In this document: one piece after another, positions 8,912 to 17,868 of the stretch
How the letters are laid out: each line of letters begins with the position of its first letter
Position numbering within the stretch: position 1 is the first letter of the stretch
Source: CADEFX01 sp963840425
Lineage (GTDB): Bacteria; Pseudomonadota; Alphaproteobacteria; Rhizobiales; Hyphomicrobiaceae
Length of the DNA: 64,000 nucleotides
Assembly (NCBI GenBank): GCA_963840425.1
Contig: CAWIYZ010000032.1
Location: forward strand, 1 to 64,000
Reading direction: 5' to 3'
Translations under genes and position numbers: made by a program
The notes under the pieces: generated by a model
Database searches by the model: none
Told to the model about the DNA's origin: nothing
The model's input: the letters and a program-made list of their open reading frames with translations, nothing else

Positions 8912-9721
8912 TCAGTCCGGCACGGTGCCGGCAACGGCCCATGCGACCGCAGCATATGACCGCGGTCCGTCCGGATCGCCGTCGACGTAGGCGGCGCGCA
9001 CCATGTCACGCAGGCGGTCTTTCTCATCCGGGCTGAGTTGACCCATGTATTGAGCCCCGGGACCTTCCTTGCCGAGGTAGGGGGTCCAAAAGTCGTCGAA
9101 CGAGGCAAACTCCATACGGATGGCGAGTGCGGTTTCGCGAATGTCGACGAAGCCGGCCGCACGCCAGGCGGCCGACAGCTCGCCAGGGCGCGTCATGGGC
9201 CGCGTGAAACTGCGCGCACGGAATTCATGGCCTTTCTGGCCCAGGGCCGCGGCCGCGTCGATAAAGATGCGCTGCGCGACCAGCCCGCCCCTCGCATCCC
9301 ACACGGCCGCCGCGACCGTCGCACCCGGACGGGCGACACGGCGCAATTCGGAAACAGCACGTTCGGTGTCGGGCACGAAGTGCAGGACAAGCTGGGAAAG
9401 AACACGATCGATGGAGGCATCGGCGAAGGGCAGCGCGCAAATGTCACCAACTCTGAAGGTGATGTTGGGGCTGTGATTTTGCCGTGTTGCGTGCTCGATG
9501 TACTGAGGCGAGAAGTCGATGCCTGCGATGTGTACGTCTTTCGCCCGCCGCGCGAGAGCGGACGCCAGGTTGCCCGTGCCGCAACCCGCATCCAGCACCG
9601 TTTCACCGTCGCGCCACCCGCTGAAATCGAGGAAGGGCTCGGCCAGGCGACGGCTCCAACGCCCCATCGTAATCTCATAGCCATCGCCGCTTGCTGATAC
9701 GAACGTCGATGATGTGGTCAT
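8912..9721 (-). CDS. Class I SAM-dependent methyltransferase
   Basis: A 269-residue cytoplasmic protein with a Rossmann-type methyltransferase fold. Motif I is VLDAGCGTGNLASALA (about residues 43-58), followed by an acidic residue in GIDFSPQYIEHA, then DICALPFADASIDRVLSQLVLHF (shown here as motifs II-III) and a ubiE-like ELRRVARPGATVA strand. It belongs to the broad Methyltransf_11/25 group. Substrate is unknown. It is 42 bases after the divergent-looking but co-directional CinA-like gene, so the two may be cotranscribed. Confidence 0.85.
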   Translation of the reverse strand: MTTSSTFVSASGDGYEITMGRWSRRLAEPFLDFSGWRDGETVLDAGCGTGNLASALARRAKDVHIAGIDFSPQYIEHATRQNHSPNITFRVGDICALPFADASIDRVLSQLVLHFVPDTERAVSELRRVARPGATVAAAVWDARGGLVAQRIFIDAAAALGQKGHEFRARSFTRPMTRPGELSAAWRAAGFVDIRETALAIRMEFASFDDFWTPYLGKEGPGAQYMGQLSPDEKDRLRDMVRAAYVDGDPDGPRSYAAVAWAVAGTVPD

Positions 9722-9763
9722 CTCGGCTACTCGCTTGCAGCTATGGGGAAGCGTGCCTCGCGC

Positions 9764-10243
9764 TCACGCCAGCGCCGTGAGCAGCTCCTCGAGCGCGCGG
9801 GTGGCGAAGGCGCGCATGTTGGGTTGGCGGTCGGCGCTGCCCGTGCGCAATGTGAGCGCGCGCTCGATAGGGCCGCTCAAGCCGATGCAGGTATGCCCGG
9901 CCGGATCGCCGTAGCGGTTTCCGGTAGGACCGGTGGCACCGGTCTCCGACAGGCCCCAGGTCGCACCGTGGCGCTCACGGACCGTGCGGGCGAGCAGCGC
10001 CGCATAGGGCTCGCTGGCGGCGCGCATGCCGGTCATGTCCGCTTCCGAGATGCCGACCAGCGCGCTGCGGGCCTGGCGCGTGTAGACGACGGCGCCGCCG
10101 AGAAAGTAGGCGGACGCGCCGGGGACCGAGAGCAGGGCTGCAGAGATGAGACCGCCGGTCGAGGATTCCGCGATGGCGATCGTCTCCCTGCGGTCCTTGA
10201 GACGAATGGCGATCTTGTCGGCGAGGGGAAGTAGAGTGTCCAT
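9764..10243 (-). CDS. CinA C-terminal family protein (nicotinamide-nucleotide amidase, PncC-like)
   Basis: A 159-residue stand-alone CinA_C domain. Recognised by AIAESSTGGLISAALLSVPG near the N-terminus, YFLGGAVVYTRQARSALVG, and the conserved SETGATGPTGNRYGDPAGHT loop. In this family the domain deamidates nicotinamide mononucleotide to nicotinate mononucleotide for pyridine-nucleotide salvage. The ATG at 10243 begins MDTLLPLADKIAIRL; the frame extends to 10513 but overlaps the divergent dehalogenase-like gene. It lacks the N-terminal molybdopterin-binding domain of full-length CinA. Confidence 0.88.
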   Translation of the reverse strand: MDTLLPLADKIAIRLKDRRETIAIAESSTGGLISAALLSVPGASAYFLGGAVVYTRQARSALVGISEADMTGMRAASEPYAALLARTVRERHGATWGLSETGATGPTGNRYGDPAGHTCIGLSGPIERALTLRTGSADRQPNMRAFATRALEELLTALA

Positions 10244-10312
10244 GGGCGTGCGCTCCCGAGTATGGCTGGCAGCGTGCCCGTAGAGAGTGGCGCTGGCAAG
10301 GAGGAAGGTGCG

Positions 10313-11008
10313 ATGGATATTCGCGCACTCGCGTTCGACACCGGCGGCACCGTGCTCGACTGGCATGGTGGTTTGAGCCGGGCGATGGCTGAGGCGGGCA
10401 AGCGACGGGGCGTCGAGGCGGACTGGGCGGCGCTCGCCAACGAGTACCGGCGACGCTCGCTCGCGACGATCGTCAACCGCATCGGACCGCGCTTCAATTT
10501 CGACGACGTGCACCGCGATCAGCTCGATCGCGTGCTGGATGACAACGGCTTGCGCGAGCTGACCGCGGCCGATCGCAACGAGATCTGGCGTACGTGGTTT
10601 GCGCTCGACGCATGGCCGGATTTTCCGCCGGCGTTGAAGAGGTTGCGCATGAAGTATCCGTGCGTGTCGTTCACGCTGCTGACGCCGGCGCTGGTGATGG
10701 CGGTGTCACGCCGGAACGGCATCGACTGGGACTGCATCATCTCGTGCGAGATGCTGGGCGTCTACAAGACGCGGCCGGAAGCGTATCAGACCGCTGCAAA
10801 GTTGATGCAACTGAAGCCGGCCGAGATCCTGATGGTGGCGTGCCACAACTTCGATCTCGACGCGGCGCGCAAGGAGGATTTCCAGACCTGCTTCGTGAAG
10901 CGGCCGCACGAATGGGGCGCGGCCGGTCCGCCCGACCCTGTGCCGAATCCGGCGTGCAGCATGGTGGTGGACGGCTTCGCGGAGCTGGCGGATCGGTTGG
11001 GGTGCTAG
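10313..11008 (+). CDS. HAD-superfamily hydrolase, 2-haloacid dehalogenase type II-like
   Basis: A 231-residue HAD protein. Motif I is LAFDTGGTVLDWHGG with the nucleophile Asp10; the usual second Asp position of phosphatases is a Gly, as in L-2-haloacid dehalogenases. Motif II lies in SFTLLTPA, and motif IV in VACHNFDLDAARKEDF followed by CFVKRPHEWG, a tail common in type II dehalogenase-like proteins. The ATG at 10313 has a strong GGAGGAAGG site. The stop TAG lies inside the left end (CTAG) of a repeat fragment found again near 28.5 kb. True dehalogenase activity is not certain. Confidence 0.8.
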   Translation: MDIRALAFDTGGTVLDWHGGLSRAMAEAGKRRGVEADWAALANEYRRRSLATIVNRIGPRFNFDDVHRDQLDRVLDDNGLRELTAADRNEIWRTWFALDAWPDFPPALKRLRMKYPCVSFTLLTPALVMAVSRRNGIDWDCIISCEMLGVYKTRPEAYQTAAKLMQLKPAEILMVACHNFDLDAARKEDFQTCFVKRPHEWGAAGPPDPVPNPACSMVVDGFAELADRLGC

Positions 11009-11040
11009 CGTGATGATCGAGAAATTCGCCGGTGCTCGCA
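11005..11040 (+). repeat. Half copy of CTAGYGTGATGATCGAG repeat
   Basis: The sequence CTAGCGTGATGATCGAGAAATTCGCC matches the left arm of the palindromic element at 28504-28581 with one mismatch over its first 26 bases. The right arm is missing here. It supplies the stop codon of the dehalogenase-like gene. Confidence 0.65.
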
Positions 11041-11150
11041 GGTGCCCCCTCTAAGCACGGCCATTCGGGTTGCGATCGATGCGGTCGACGTGAGTCACCA
11101 GGGAGCTACAGGTGACCTTTCCATCGCGAATACCTTCATGGGCAACTCGC

Positions 11151-12026
11151 CTATAAAGGAACAAATCCGAAGCTGGTTCCCGAGCGTCTGATGCGGCCGA
11201 CGCCCGGCGAATTGAGGTGGGCTCCTGCAATGTAGTATTTGTTGTCGGCGGCCAGAGCCATTATTCGCAGCCGGCTCGCACGTGCTTGCTCCTGATCGCC
11301 ATCGAACTCCCAAGTGATCTCTGGTTGTTCGAATTGTATTGACGGTACGTGCACAATATCGCCCCAAACCAGAACGGTCTCGCCTTCGCTTGTGACGCGG
11401 AAGCATGTGTGTCCGACTTCATGGCCGGGGGCGGCTATAGCTTCAATATTGGCGCCAATTCGTTGCCCGCCCTCGAATGCTTCTGCGCGCTCGTGAAAGC
11501 GTTCCAGCCTCGCCTCGGCACGGAACATGTCGAGCTCTTCCTTGGGGACGAGCAGGCGAGACAGCTGAGGAAATGCATCGTGGCCATCGGGAAGGATCAG
11601 CCCGTGGATATGGTCGAGGTGCGTGTGGGTGAAGGCAATCGTCCGAACCCTGTCGACAGCGATGTTCGCTTCGCGCAACGCTTGCGGAAGCAAGCCCATG
11701 CTTGGGTGCCAAGCGTTCGACGCGCCCGTATCGATCAACGTGACATCGGTTCCATCGTCCAGCGCGAAGGCATTGACTGACAGTCTCAGGTTGTCGTCGA
11801 CAAGGCGCACCTGCTTTGGCAGGTCGTCACCGAATACGTTGTTCCCGGGTTGGCGCAATCGCGTGGGCGGCATGTCGACGTAGCCATCCCGCAGAGAGGT
11901 CATGGTGAGCGCACCAATTTGGTAAGATGTATGATTGTCTCCAGAGCTACTGCGTTGCATTTTCTGTCTATCCGTTTGGTTGGCTCCCAGCTCGAGGCCC
12001 GGACCCAGAAGTCCTGCGACAAGCAC
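11151..12026 (-). CDS. MBL-fold metallo-hydrolase
   Basis: Metallo-beta-lactamase fold protein. Zinc ligands are in the HTHLDHIHG motif (about residues 133-141), then His in APGHEVGHTC, Asp in LVWGDIVHV and a final His in YIAGAHLNSPG. Such enzymes hydrolyse lactones, thioesters or phosphate esters; it resembles the quorum-quenching lactonase/PNGM-like branch but the substrate is unknown. The frame opens with GTG at 12026 and a weakly hydrophobic N-terminus; an ATG at 11960 is the alternative start, and neither has a clear ribosome site. It is flanked by short geneless stretches and stands alone. Confidence 0.82.
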   Translation of the reverse strand: MLVAGLLGPGLELGANQTDRQKMQRSSSGDNHTSYQIGALTMTSLRDGYVDMPPTRLRQPGNNVFGDDLPKQVRLVDDNLRLSVNAFALDDGTDVTLIDTGASNAWHPSMGLLPQALREANIAVDRVRTIAFTHTHLDHIHGLILPDGHDAFPQLSRLLVPKEELDMFRAEARLERFHERAEAFEGGQRIGANIEAIAAPGHEVGHTCFRVTSEGETVLVWGDIVHVPSIQFEQPEITWEFDGDQEQARASRLRIMALAADNKYYIAGAHLNSPGVGRIRRSGTSFGFVPL

Positions 12027-12202
12027 GAAATCTTATGACATGGACAAGGGCTACTGGGACCTGATGTGAGGCAGTCATAGTCCTCGGGTGGCTCAGTCCT
12101 GGCTCGTGGCGCTCTCGAACTGACACGCGAGCACGTCGAGTCCGGACAGCGTTCGACCGCGAGGTCGGGCAGCTCATCCCGCACCCGGATTGCTCTCAAG
12201 CG

Positions 12203-13366
12203 TCACGGCAGCCTTTGGCCCCAGTTCTTTGGCAGGCTCAGCAACGGCTCGGGATCGACTTTCGAGCGTATCGCGGCAACCCGCTTCTCGAGTGCTTGTG
12301 CCTTGGCCTCTCTATCGGTTTTCCGATACAGCGCCGCAGTCTCTTCCAGGCAATTCGCCAATTCGCGGTAGTAAGGGTGCTCAGGTTCCCGTTTTTCGAC
12401 GGCCTTCTCCATTATCTTCAGCGCCCGAAGGTAAAGCGGTTCGGCATCCCTATACTTGGCCTGAGCGACGAATAGCGCCGCGATGTTCTGAAGAGTAATG
12501 GCGACCGCCGGGTTTGGCGCTGCTTGACTCTTTTCCCGCAGGCGCAACACACGGTAGAGCAGTGTTTCCGCTTCGCCATATCGGCCCTGGCGGCTGTAGA
12601 GCGTGGCGAGAGCGGTTAGTGGCAGGTCGAGCTCGACGTTGTTCGCGCGCTTTGCGCTCTCCTCGATCGCCACCAAGCGCAGATAGAGCGGCTCAGCTTG
12701 GTCGTACTTCGCCTGGTCGATGTAGTTTCCGGCCAGGTTCATCAATGGATAAATAAGACGACGACCATTTACAGGAACACGCTCTTCGATCTCGAGAATT
12801 CTCTGCAGGAGCGGTTCCGCTTTGGCATACTTGGCCCGGGCCTCGTATAGCCTCGAGAGCTGACGCAATAGCGCCGTGACGCCGCGGTCGTCGGCTTTGC
12901 GCGTCTTCTCCCAATTGGCAAGCGTGCGCTCGTAGAGCGGCTCGGCGAGCGCATATTTGCGCTGGCGGTCGAGAATCTCGGCAAGCGCATACATGGCTGA
13001 AACCGTCCTGGCATGCTCCGCACCCAGGGCTTTCTCCAGGATCGCAAACGCCCGCTGATAGAGGGGCTCGGCCTCGTCAACCTGGACGCGGACCTCCAAG
13101 AGGTGCGCCATGCGAAAGAGAGGCACTGCCACGTCGGGATGATCGGCCCCCAGGGCCTGCTCGGCGAGCTGCGCGGCCTCCTTCAGCTTTGCCAGCGCGG
13201 CATCCCCCTTGCCGGCCCAAATCAGCGCCTCCGCTTCCTTGCTGAGCTCCCTCCACTTCGCCTCTTGCGCCCGGACGACAGTGGCAGCAAGCAGAAGCAC
13301 CGCCGTCAGTATCCAGAGCGGTGCCATGACAACGGTTAGGCCGGCAATTTTTCGCGGATATTTCAT
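12203..13366 (-). CDS. Tetratricopeptide-repeat protein with N-terminal membrane anchor or signal
   Basis: A 387-residue protein. Residues about 8-33 form one hydrophobic span ending in VVRAQEAKW, which may be a signal peptide or an anchor. The rest is a run of about six 42-residue kinesin-light-chain-type TPRs with the pattern YxxAEPLYxRxLxIxEK, for example KYALAEPLYERTLANWEK and QAKYDQAEPLYLRLVAIEE. TPRs bind other proteins; no catalytic domain is present. It is divergent from the TRAP binding protein gene. Function unknown. Confidence 0.82.
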   Translation of the reverse strand: MKYPRKIAGLTVVMAPLWILTAVLLLAATVVRAQEAKWRELSKEAEALIWAGKGDAALAKLKEAAQLAEQALGADHPDVAVPLFRMAHLLEVRVQVDEAEPLYQRAFAILEKALGAEHARTVSAMYALAEILDRQRKYALAEPLYERTLANWEKTRKADDRGVTALLRQLSRLYEARAKYAKAEPLLQRILEIEERVPVNGRRLIYPLMNLAGNYIDQAKYDQAEPLYLRLVAIEESAKRANNVELDLPLTALATLYSRQGRYGEAETLLYRVLRLREKSQAAPNPAVAITLQNIAALFVAQAKYRDAEPLYLRALKIMEKAVEKREPEHPYYRELANCLEETAALYRKTDREAKAQALEKRVAAIRSKVDPEPLLSLPKNWGQRLP

Positions 13367-13548
13367 GGACGACCGGCAAGAGTGCGTGCGACCACTGCAA
13401 GAAGTGAGTTGAAAGCCATCGAGCTATCCCCCCTGGCTCTTACGGCATTGTGCAATAGCTTGAGCCGAGTTGCTCCCCACGCCTGCCACGCGATCGACAC
13501 TTCGCGATGCTCAAATTGCGGTTCGGCCCTGATGTCGAGGAGCACACC

Positions 13549-14565
13549 ATGTGGGTCTCTCGTGTTCTTTGTTTGTCACTTTTGGCCACTCAAGCGTCGG
13601 TGTCGAGCACCGCTGTCGCACAAGAGGTTAGGATTTCACACCAGTGGGCCGAGCAGACGGATGCACGGGACCGCGCGGCCCGCATCTTCGCGCAGGAAGC
13701 AGAGATGCGCACACGCGGTTTGAAGTTCCGCATATACCCGAATTCGTCATTCAACATAAAGCCGCGTGAATTGCTCGACGCATTGCAAAACGAAAAGCTG
13801 GAGATGGCTATATTTCCTTTAGTGTATGCGGCCCCCAAGGTGCCGGAATTTTCTCTCGCTGGACTTCCCGGCATCGTTCCCAACTCGGCAGCAGCGAAAG
13901 CCCTGAAGAGCTCCGAAGTATTTACAATGCTGCGATCGATCGGCGAGGAGAACGGCATTCGAATTTTGGCCTTGTTTTGGAACCCGGGCGGGTTCCTGAC
14001 CAAGAGCCGTGAGATCTCAGAACCGAAATCCGTCGAAGGGCTGCGGATGCGGGTATCAGACCCACTCTTTGGGCTGATGTTGAAGCACGTTGGTGCCTCG
14101 GCCACCATGATGCCCTCGAACGAAATCTACGGTGCCATGCAGTCTGGCTCACTCGATGGCGTGGTCACCACCTACGAAACCATCCTGTCCCTGAAGATCT
14201 TCGAGCAAGCGAAATTTGCCACCGTCGGCGGCCCTGCTCTGTTCATGGGGTTTTCTCCCCTGATCATGTCGCTAGGCACCTGGAAGCGGCTCACGCCGGA
14301 GCAGCAGGCGGCTGTGGAAGAGGCGGCGGCGATATCGGACACCTACTACGCGTGGGCCCAGCGCGACGTCGAGCAGCGGATGTTGACGGCGGTGCGCAAC
14401 GCTGGCCTGTCTGTTCGTCGAATGACCAGTCAGGAGTATTTGGCTTGGCTGCAGGTAGCGCAGCAAACCGCGTGGCAGGAGTATGCGAAGATCAGCCCCC
14501 GCGCTCAGGAGCTAGTCGTCGCGCTGGTGCGCAATATCTTGCAAAACGTCGACGACCCGAACTAG
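13549..14565 (+). CDS. TRAP transporter solute-binding protein (DctP family), orphan
   Basis: Periplasmic binding protein of 338 residues. It starts MWVSRVLCLSLLATQASV, a signal peptide cut near AVAQE. The mature protein follows the DctP fold, with the conserved LRMRVSDPLFGLMLKHVGA segment whose Arg binds the substrate carboxylate, then PSNEIYGAMQSGSLDGV and YETI. The ATG at 13549 follows a GAGGAG site and is preferred over an in-frame start at 13507. No DctQ or DctM membrane gene lies nearby, so it must work with a remote membrane pair or has another role. Ligand probably an organic acid (inferred). Confidence 0.87.
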   Translation: MWVSRVLCLSLLATQASVSSTAVAQEVRISHQWAEQTDARDRAARIFAQEAEMRTRGLKFRIYPNSSFNIKPRELLDALQNEKLEMAIFPLVYAAPKVPEFSLAGLPGIVPNSAAAKALKSSEVFTMLRSIGEENGIRILALFWNPGGFLTKSREISEPKSVEGLRMRVSDPLFGLMLKHVGASATMMPSNEIYGAMQSGSLDGVVTTYETILSLKIFEQAKFATVGGPALFMGFSPLIMSLGTWKRLTPEQQAAVEEAAAISDTYYAWAQRDVEQRMLTAVRNAGLSVRRMTSQEYLAWLQVAQQTAWQEYAKISPRAQELVVALVRNILQNVDDPN

Positions 14566-14663
14566 CAGGGTCATGACCTCACACCCTGTGGCGGCACCGC
14601 CCGGCCGGTTGAAGGAGGTTGACAATGCTGACCAGCCGGCGGCCCATGTGTTGAGGACAAGGC

Positions 14664-15122
14664 CTAAGACTTGATGTGAGGCAGGCGCTCGGCCTCGCGC
14701 TTGATGTCGGCGAGATCGGCAGCGATCTGGCTTTTGACGGTGCCGAGGAACAGCCAGCCGACGGGCGCCATGATCCGGGCGATGAGCGACGTGGGCGTAC
14801 CCTCGAACACCATGCGCATGCGCGTGCCGTTTCCGGTAGGGTCGAAGGTATGTAAGACGCGATAGGCGGTGCCGTGCGAGTGCGCGGTCAGCACGAGCCG
14901 ATGCGGGGGCGCGAATTCGGCGACGGTCATCTCCTCCGTGGCGCTCTTGCCGAACATCTTGCGGGTCTCGCGAAAGCGGGTGCCGACGCCGACGGGGCCG
15001 GCTGTCAGCAGCTCAATGCTAGCGATGGCAGAAATGACGTCAGGCCAGCGGGCGATGTCCGCGGCAATGGCGAAGACCTGAGCCGGAGCGGCGTCGATGG
15101 TCGTTTCGAGAGCGATCTGCAT
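14664..15122 (-). CDS. SRPBCC-family protein
   Basis: A small START/Bet v1-like protein of about 152 residues from the ATG at 15122 (MQIALETTIDAAPAQVFAIA). A GTG at 15167 would add 15 residues; neither start has a strong ribosome site. The polyketide-cyclase type pattern is visible: DAAPAQVFAIAADIARWPDV, then GVGTRFRET and FEGTPTSLIARIM near the C-terminus. These proteins bind hydrophobic ligands in a deep cavity. It is divergent from the VOC protein gene. Role unknown. Confidence 0.75.
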   Translation of the reverse strand: MQIALETTIDAAPAQVFAIAADIARWPDVISAIASIELLTAGPVGVGTRFRETRKMFGKSATEEMTVAEFAPPHRLVLTAHSHGTAYRVLHTFDPTGNGTRMRMVFEGTPTSLIARIMAPVGWLFLGTVKSQIAADLADIKREAERLPHIKS

Positions 15123-15207
15123 GGGCCTTGTCGCCGCGCCTAGTCCGGTGGACGCCTTGTTTGACACACATGCGATATTAGATTGCGAGTGAGGTCAGGA
15201 GGCAGTC

Positions 15208-15771
15208 ATGCAACGCATTCAGTCGCAAGGCGTGCATCATATCACGTTCGTCGGGGCCGACCGGCAGACCTCGGTCGACTTTTGGGAAGGCGTGCTCGGC
15301 ATGCCGCTGGTGTTCGAGCAGCCCAATCTGGATGATCCCGAGCAGAACCACCTCTACTTCGATCCCGGCGACGGCCGGCTGATCACGATTTTCACGAGCG
15401 AGACCTGGAAACCGGATCGCACGCCCAATCCGACCAGCATCGGCAACCTGCATCACCTGGCGTTCGCGGTGTCGCGCGCGGCCTACACGCAGGCGGTGGC
15501 GCGGTTGAGGGAGCGCGGCTTCGCCAGCTCCGGCGAGATCGACCGTGGCTTCATGAACTCGATCTACTTCCGCGATCCCCTGGGGCAACTCCTGGAGCTG
15601 GCGTCCTACAAGTTCGAGCCGCCGGCTGGAACGACGCACGCCGATGTACTGCGCGAGGCGCACAACATTCGTGTGGCGCGAGGCGCGACCAACATCGGGG
15701 ATGAGCACCTGGCGGATGCGATCGAGCTGTTGTCGCGCAAACCTGCGGCCAAATCTCGGAACGAGAGCTGA
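15208..15771 (+). CDS. VOC-family protein (glyoxalase/extradiol dioxygenase fold)
   Basis: A 187-residue vicinal-oxygen-chelate protein. Metal-ligand positions are plausible in GVHHITFVGADRQ (His), LHHLAFAVSRA (His) and LGQLLELASY (Glu). The pattern resembles ring-cleavage dioxygenase-like and glyoxalase-like VOC proteins; the reaction cannot be named. A good AGGAGG site precedes the ATG. The next gene follows within about 45 bases on the same strand, and the pirin gene after that, suggesting one transcription unit. Confidence 0.82.
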   Translation: MQRIQSQGVHHITFVGADRQTSVDFWEGVLGMPLVFEQPNLDDPEQNHLYFDPGDGRLITIFTSETWKPDRTPNPTSIGNLHHLAFAVSRAAYTQAVARLRERGFASSGEIDRGFMNSIYFRDPLGQLLELASYKFEPPAGTTHADVLREAHNIRVARGATNIGDEHLADAIELLSRKPAAKSRNES

Positions 15772-15816
15772 GCTTTGCTGTCACGCGCGCCTGATAAGGA
15801 GTTGCCTGGTGCGGAT

Positions 15817-16344
15817 GTGAACCGACTGCGGCTCTTTCATGTGAGCGAGGAAGGGGCAGTTGCCCGTTTCGATCCTCGGCCGGTCACGGCCGGAGAGGTG
15901 CGCGTGAACGGCAATGTAGTGTGGGCGATCGACGAGGCACATCTGCCGAACTATCTGCTGCCCCGCGATTGCCCGCGCGTGACGTACGTATGCTCGACGG
16001 AGACTTCGGATGCCGATCGCGAGCTTTTCTTCGGTATCTCAAAAGCTCGTCGCGTGATTGCGATCGAGCCGGAATGGCTCGAGCGGGCAATGACAACGCC
16101 CATTTATCAGTATGAGCTGCCGATACCGGGCTTTGAGTGCATCGATGGAGATGCCGGCCACTATGTCACTCGCAATGCAGTCACGCCTCTCGGCGTGCGC
16201 CGGATCGATGCACCCCTGGCCGAATTGCTGAGATACGATGTCGAGCTGCGGGTGCTGAGGGATTTGCAATCGCTCCATGAGGCGGTGTCGAGATCGACGT
16301 TGAGCTTTTCGACCACGCGGCTTCGCAACGCGATCACGGCGTAG
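15817..16344 (+). CDS. DUF6886-like protein of unknown function
   Basis: About 175 residues. The opening LRLFHVSEEGAVARFDPRP, followed by VVWAIDEAHLPNYLLPRDCP and RVTYVCSTET, matches a conserved uncharacterised family that I recall as DUF6886; the family name is from memory. A central IAIEPEWLERAM segment and EL..YDVELRVLRDL end are also visible. The start is set at GTG 15817 because family members begin close to RLFHVSEE and an AAGGAG lies 14 bases upstream; TTG at 15775 or 15802 is possible. The conserved His, Asp, Arg and Cys residues suggest an enzyme, but none is known to me. Confidence 0.7.
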   Translation: MNRLRLFHVSEEGAVARFDPRPVTAGEVRVNGNVVWAIDEAHLPNYLLPRDCPRVTYVCSTETSDADRELFFGISKARRVIAIEPEWLERAMTTPIYQYELPIPGFECIDGDAGHYVTRNAVTPLGVRRIDAPLAELLRYDVELRVLRDLQSLHEAVSRSTLSFSTTRLRNAITA

Positions 16345-16384
16345 AGCGCACGAGCCGCTGCTCGTCTTCATCCAGGAGGTAGTC

Positions 16385-17305
16385 ATGAGCTGGCAGCCAG
16401 GGCAGGACCCCATTCCCGGCGACAAGTCCTCCTGCGATGCGATCGAGCAGGTGATCGTGCCGCGCACGCGCGATCTCGGCGGCTTCGAGGTACGCCGCGC
16501 GCTGCCCTCGGCGCAGAAGCGCATGGTGGGTCCGTTCGTGTTCTTCGACCAGATGGGGCCGGCGCAGTTCCTGCTGGGCAGCAATGGCATCGACGTGCGC
16601 CCGCACCCGCATATCGGGCTCGCCACCGTGACGTATCTGTTCGAAGGCGAGATGTGGCATCGCGACAGCCTCGGCACGTCGGCTGCGATCAAGCCCGGCG
16701 AGGTCAACCTGATGACCGCCGGCCGCGGCATCGTGCATTCGGAGCGCGAGAGCGCAGGGGCCAAGCAGGCGACGCGCAATCTGTTCGGCATCCAGGCGTG
16801 GGTGGCGCTGCCCAAGGCGGACGAGGAGATGGCGCCGGCGTTCGCACATCATGGCGCCGACGAGCTGCCGCGCATCACAGGCGAGGGCAAGCGTGTGCGG
16901 CTCATCATGGGGTCCGCGTACGGTGCACGCTCGCCCGTCGAGTTTCCGCACGAGAGCTTGTATGCAGAAGCGGTGCTGGCGCCGGGCGCGGTGCTGCCGC
17001 TCGATCCGGACTACGACGAGCGCGCGGTGTATGTGGCCTCGGGCGAGATCGACGTGGCTGGCACCCGCTTCGAGGCAGGGCGGCTGCTGGTGTTCAAGCC
17101 CGGCGACCGCATCTCGATCCTGGCCACGGCGCAATCGCGGCTGATGCTGGTCGGCGGCGAGCCCATGGATGGACCGCGCCACATCTGGTGGAATTTTGTC
17201 TCCAGCTCCAAGGAGCGCATCGAGGCGGCGAAAGCGGACTGGAAAGAGAAGCGCTTCGCCATCGTGCCGGGCGACGAGCAGGAGTTTATTCCGCTGCCGG
17301 AGTAG
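16385..17305 (+). CDS. Pirin family protein
   Basis: A 306-residue bicupin. The N-terminal cupin carries the pirin metal motif VRPHPHIGLATVTYLFEGEM with HRDS and then GRGIVHSE, giving the three His and one Glu ligands. The C-terminal Pirin_C domain is marked by AVLAPGAVLPLDPDYDERAV. Bacterial pirins have quercetinase-like or redox-linked regulatory roles. The ATG at 16385 follows a strong AGGAGG site. It ends 275 bases before the tiny membrane protein pair. Confidence 0.92.
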   Translation: MSWQPGQDPIPGDKSSCDAIEQVIVPRTRDLGGFEVRRALPSAQKRMVGPFVFFDQMGPAQFLLGSNGIDVRPHPHIGLATVTYLFEGEMWHRDSLGTSAAIKPGEVNLMTAGRGIVHSERESAGAKQATRNLFGIQAWVALPKADEEMAPAFAHHGADELPRITGEGKRVRLIMGSAYGARSPVEFPHESLYAEAVLAPGAVLPLDPDYDERAVYVASGEIDVAGTRFEAGRLLVFKPGDRISILATAQSRLMLVGGEPMDGPRHIWWNFVSSSKERIEAAKADWKEKRFAIVPGDEQEFIPLPE

Positions 17306-17580
17306 GGACTGACGCTTCCACGGCAATCCGCCCGTCATTTGTTGCGATGCGGTGTTGCGCAAAAGCTACTGAGGGCCACTGGCAGAAATTCCTACTGCGG
17401 GACTCCCTATTCCATTGTTCTTGCATCCCAAAACATGGTGAGCGCGCGAGGCGCAATACAAACGCGATCGAATTCACATGGGATACTGGTTCACCACTGG
17501 AATGAGCTGAAATCAAGTACGTTTCTTGGGTGTCGCGAGTCGACACACATCTGAACTCGGGAAACGAATGGGGATGGCAG

Positions 17581-17814
17581 ATGGACGCCATAGGCTTGCT
17601 CAAAACCTGGATCGGAGCGCTCACGGACATCGGCTTGATGCTCCTGGCGCTGGCAATCGTTGCGTCAGTGCTTGTCGGAGGCACATTGCCCTTTTTTGGG
17701 GGTGTAGTCGGCAACATCGTCTCCTTGGTTAAGGAGCTTGGCAGCAACGGCCTCGTCGGTCTGATTGCCGTCGGTATCATCATGTGGCTGTTCTCGAAGC
17801 GATCGATGGCGTGA
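17581..17814 (+). CDS. Small two-span membrane protein A
   Basis: A 77-residue hydrophobic protein. It has two predicted membrane spans, about residues 16-34 and 52-69, separated by a Gly-rich loop with VGNIVSLVKEL, and a short positive tail LFSKRSMA. The ATG at 17581 is preferred over an in-frame GTG at 17530 because of a GGGGATGG site. The next gene encodes a protein of the same layout and similar spacing (LLK at the start, aliphatic spans, Asn before an aliphatic helix, W-x-F-x-K near the end). No known family recognised. Confidence 0.6.
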   Translation: MDAIGLLKTWIGALTDIGLMLLALAIVASVLVGGTLPFFGGVVGNIVSLVKELGSNGLVGLIAVGIIMWLFSKRSMA

Positions 17815-17868
17815 AAGCGTTCCCGCGGGGCGGGGAAACCCACCTCGCGGGTCAGAGGACCAACTGTA

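Noticed and set aside
9038..9697. 219-codon rightward frame opposite the methyltransferase
   Set aside because: Shadow of the methyltransferase gene, whose SAM-binding motifs are clear on the other strand.
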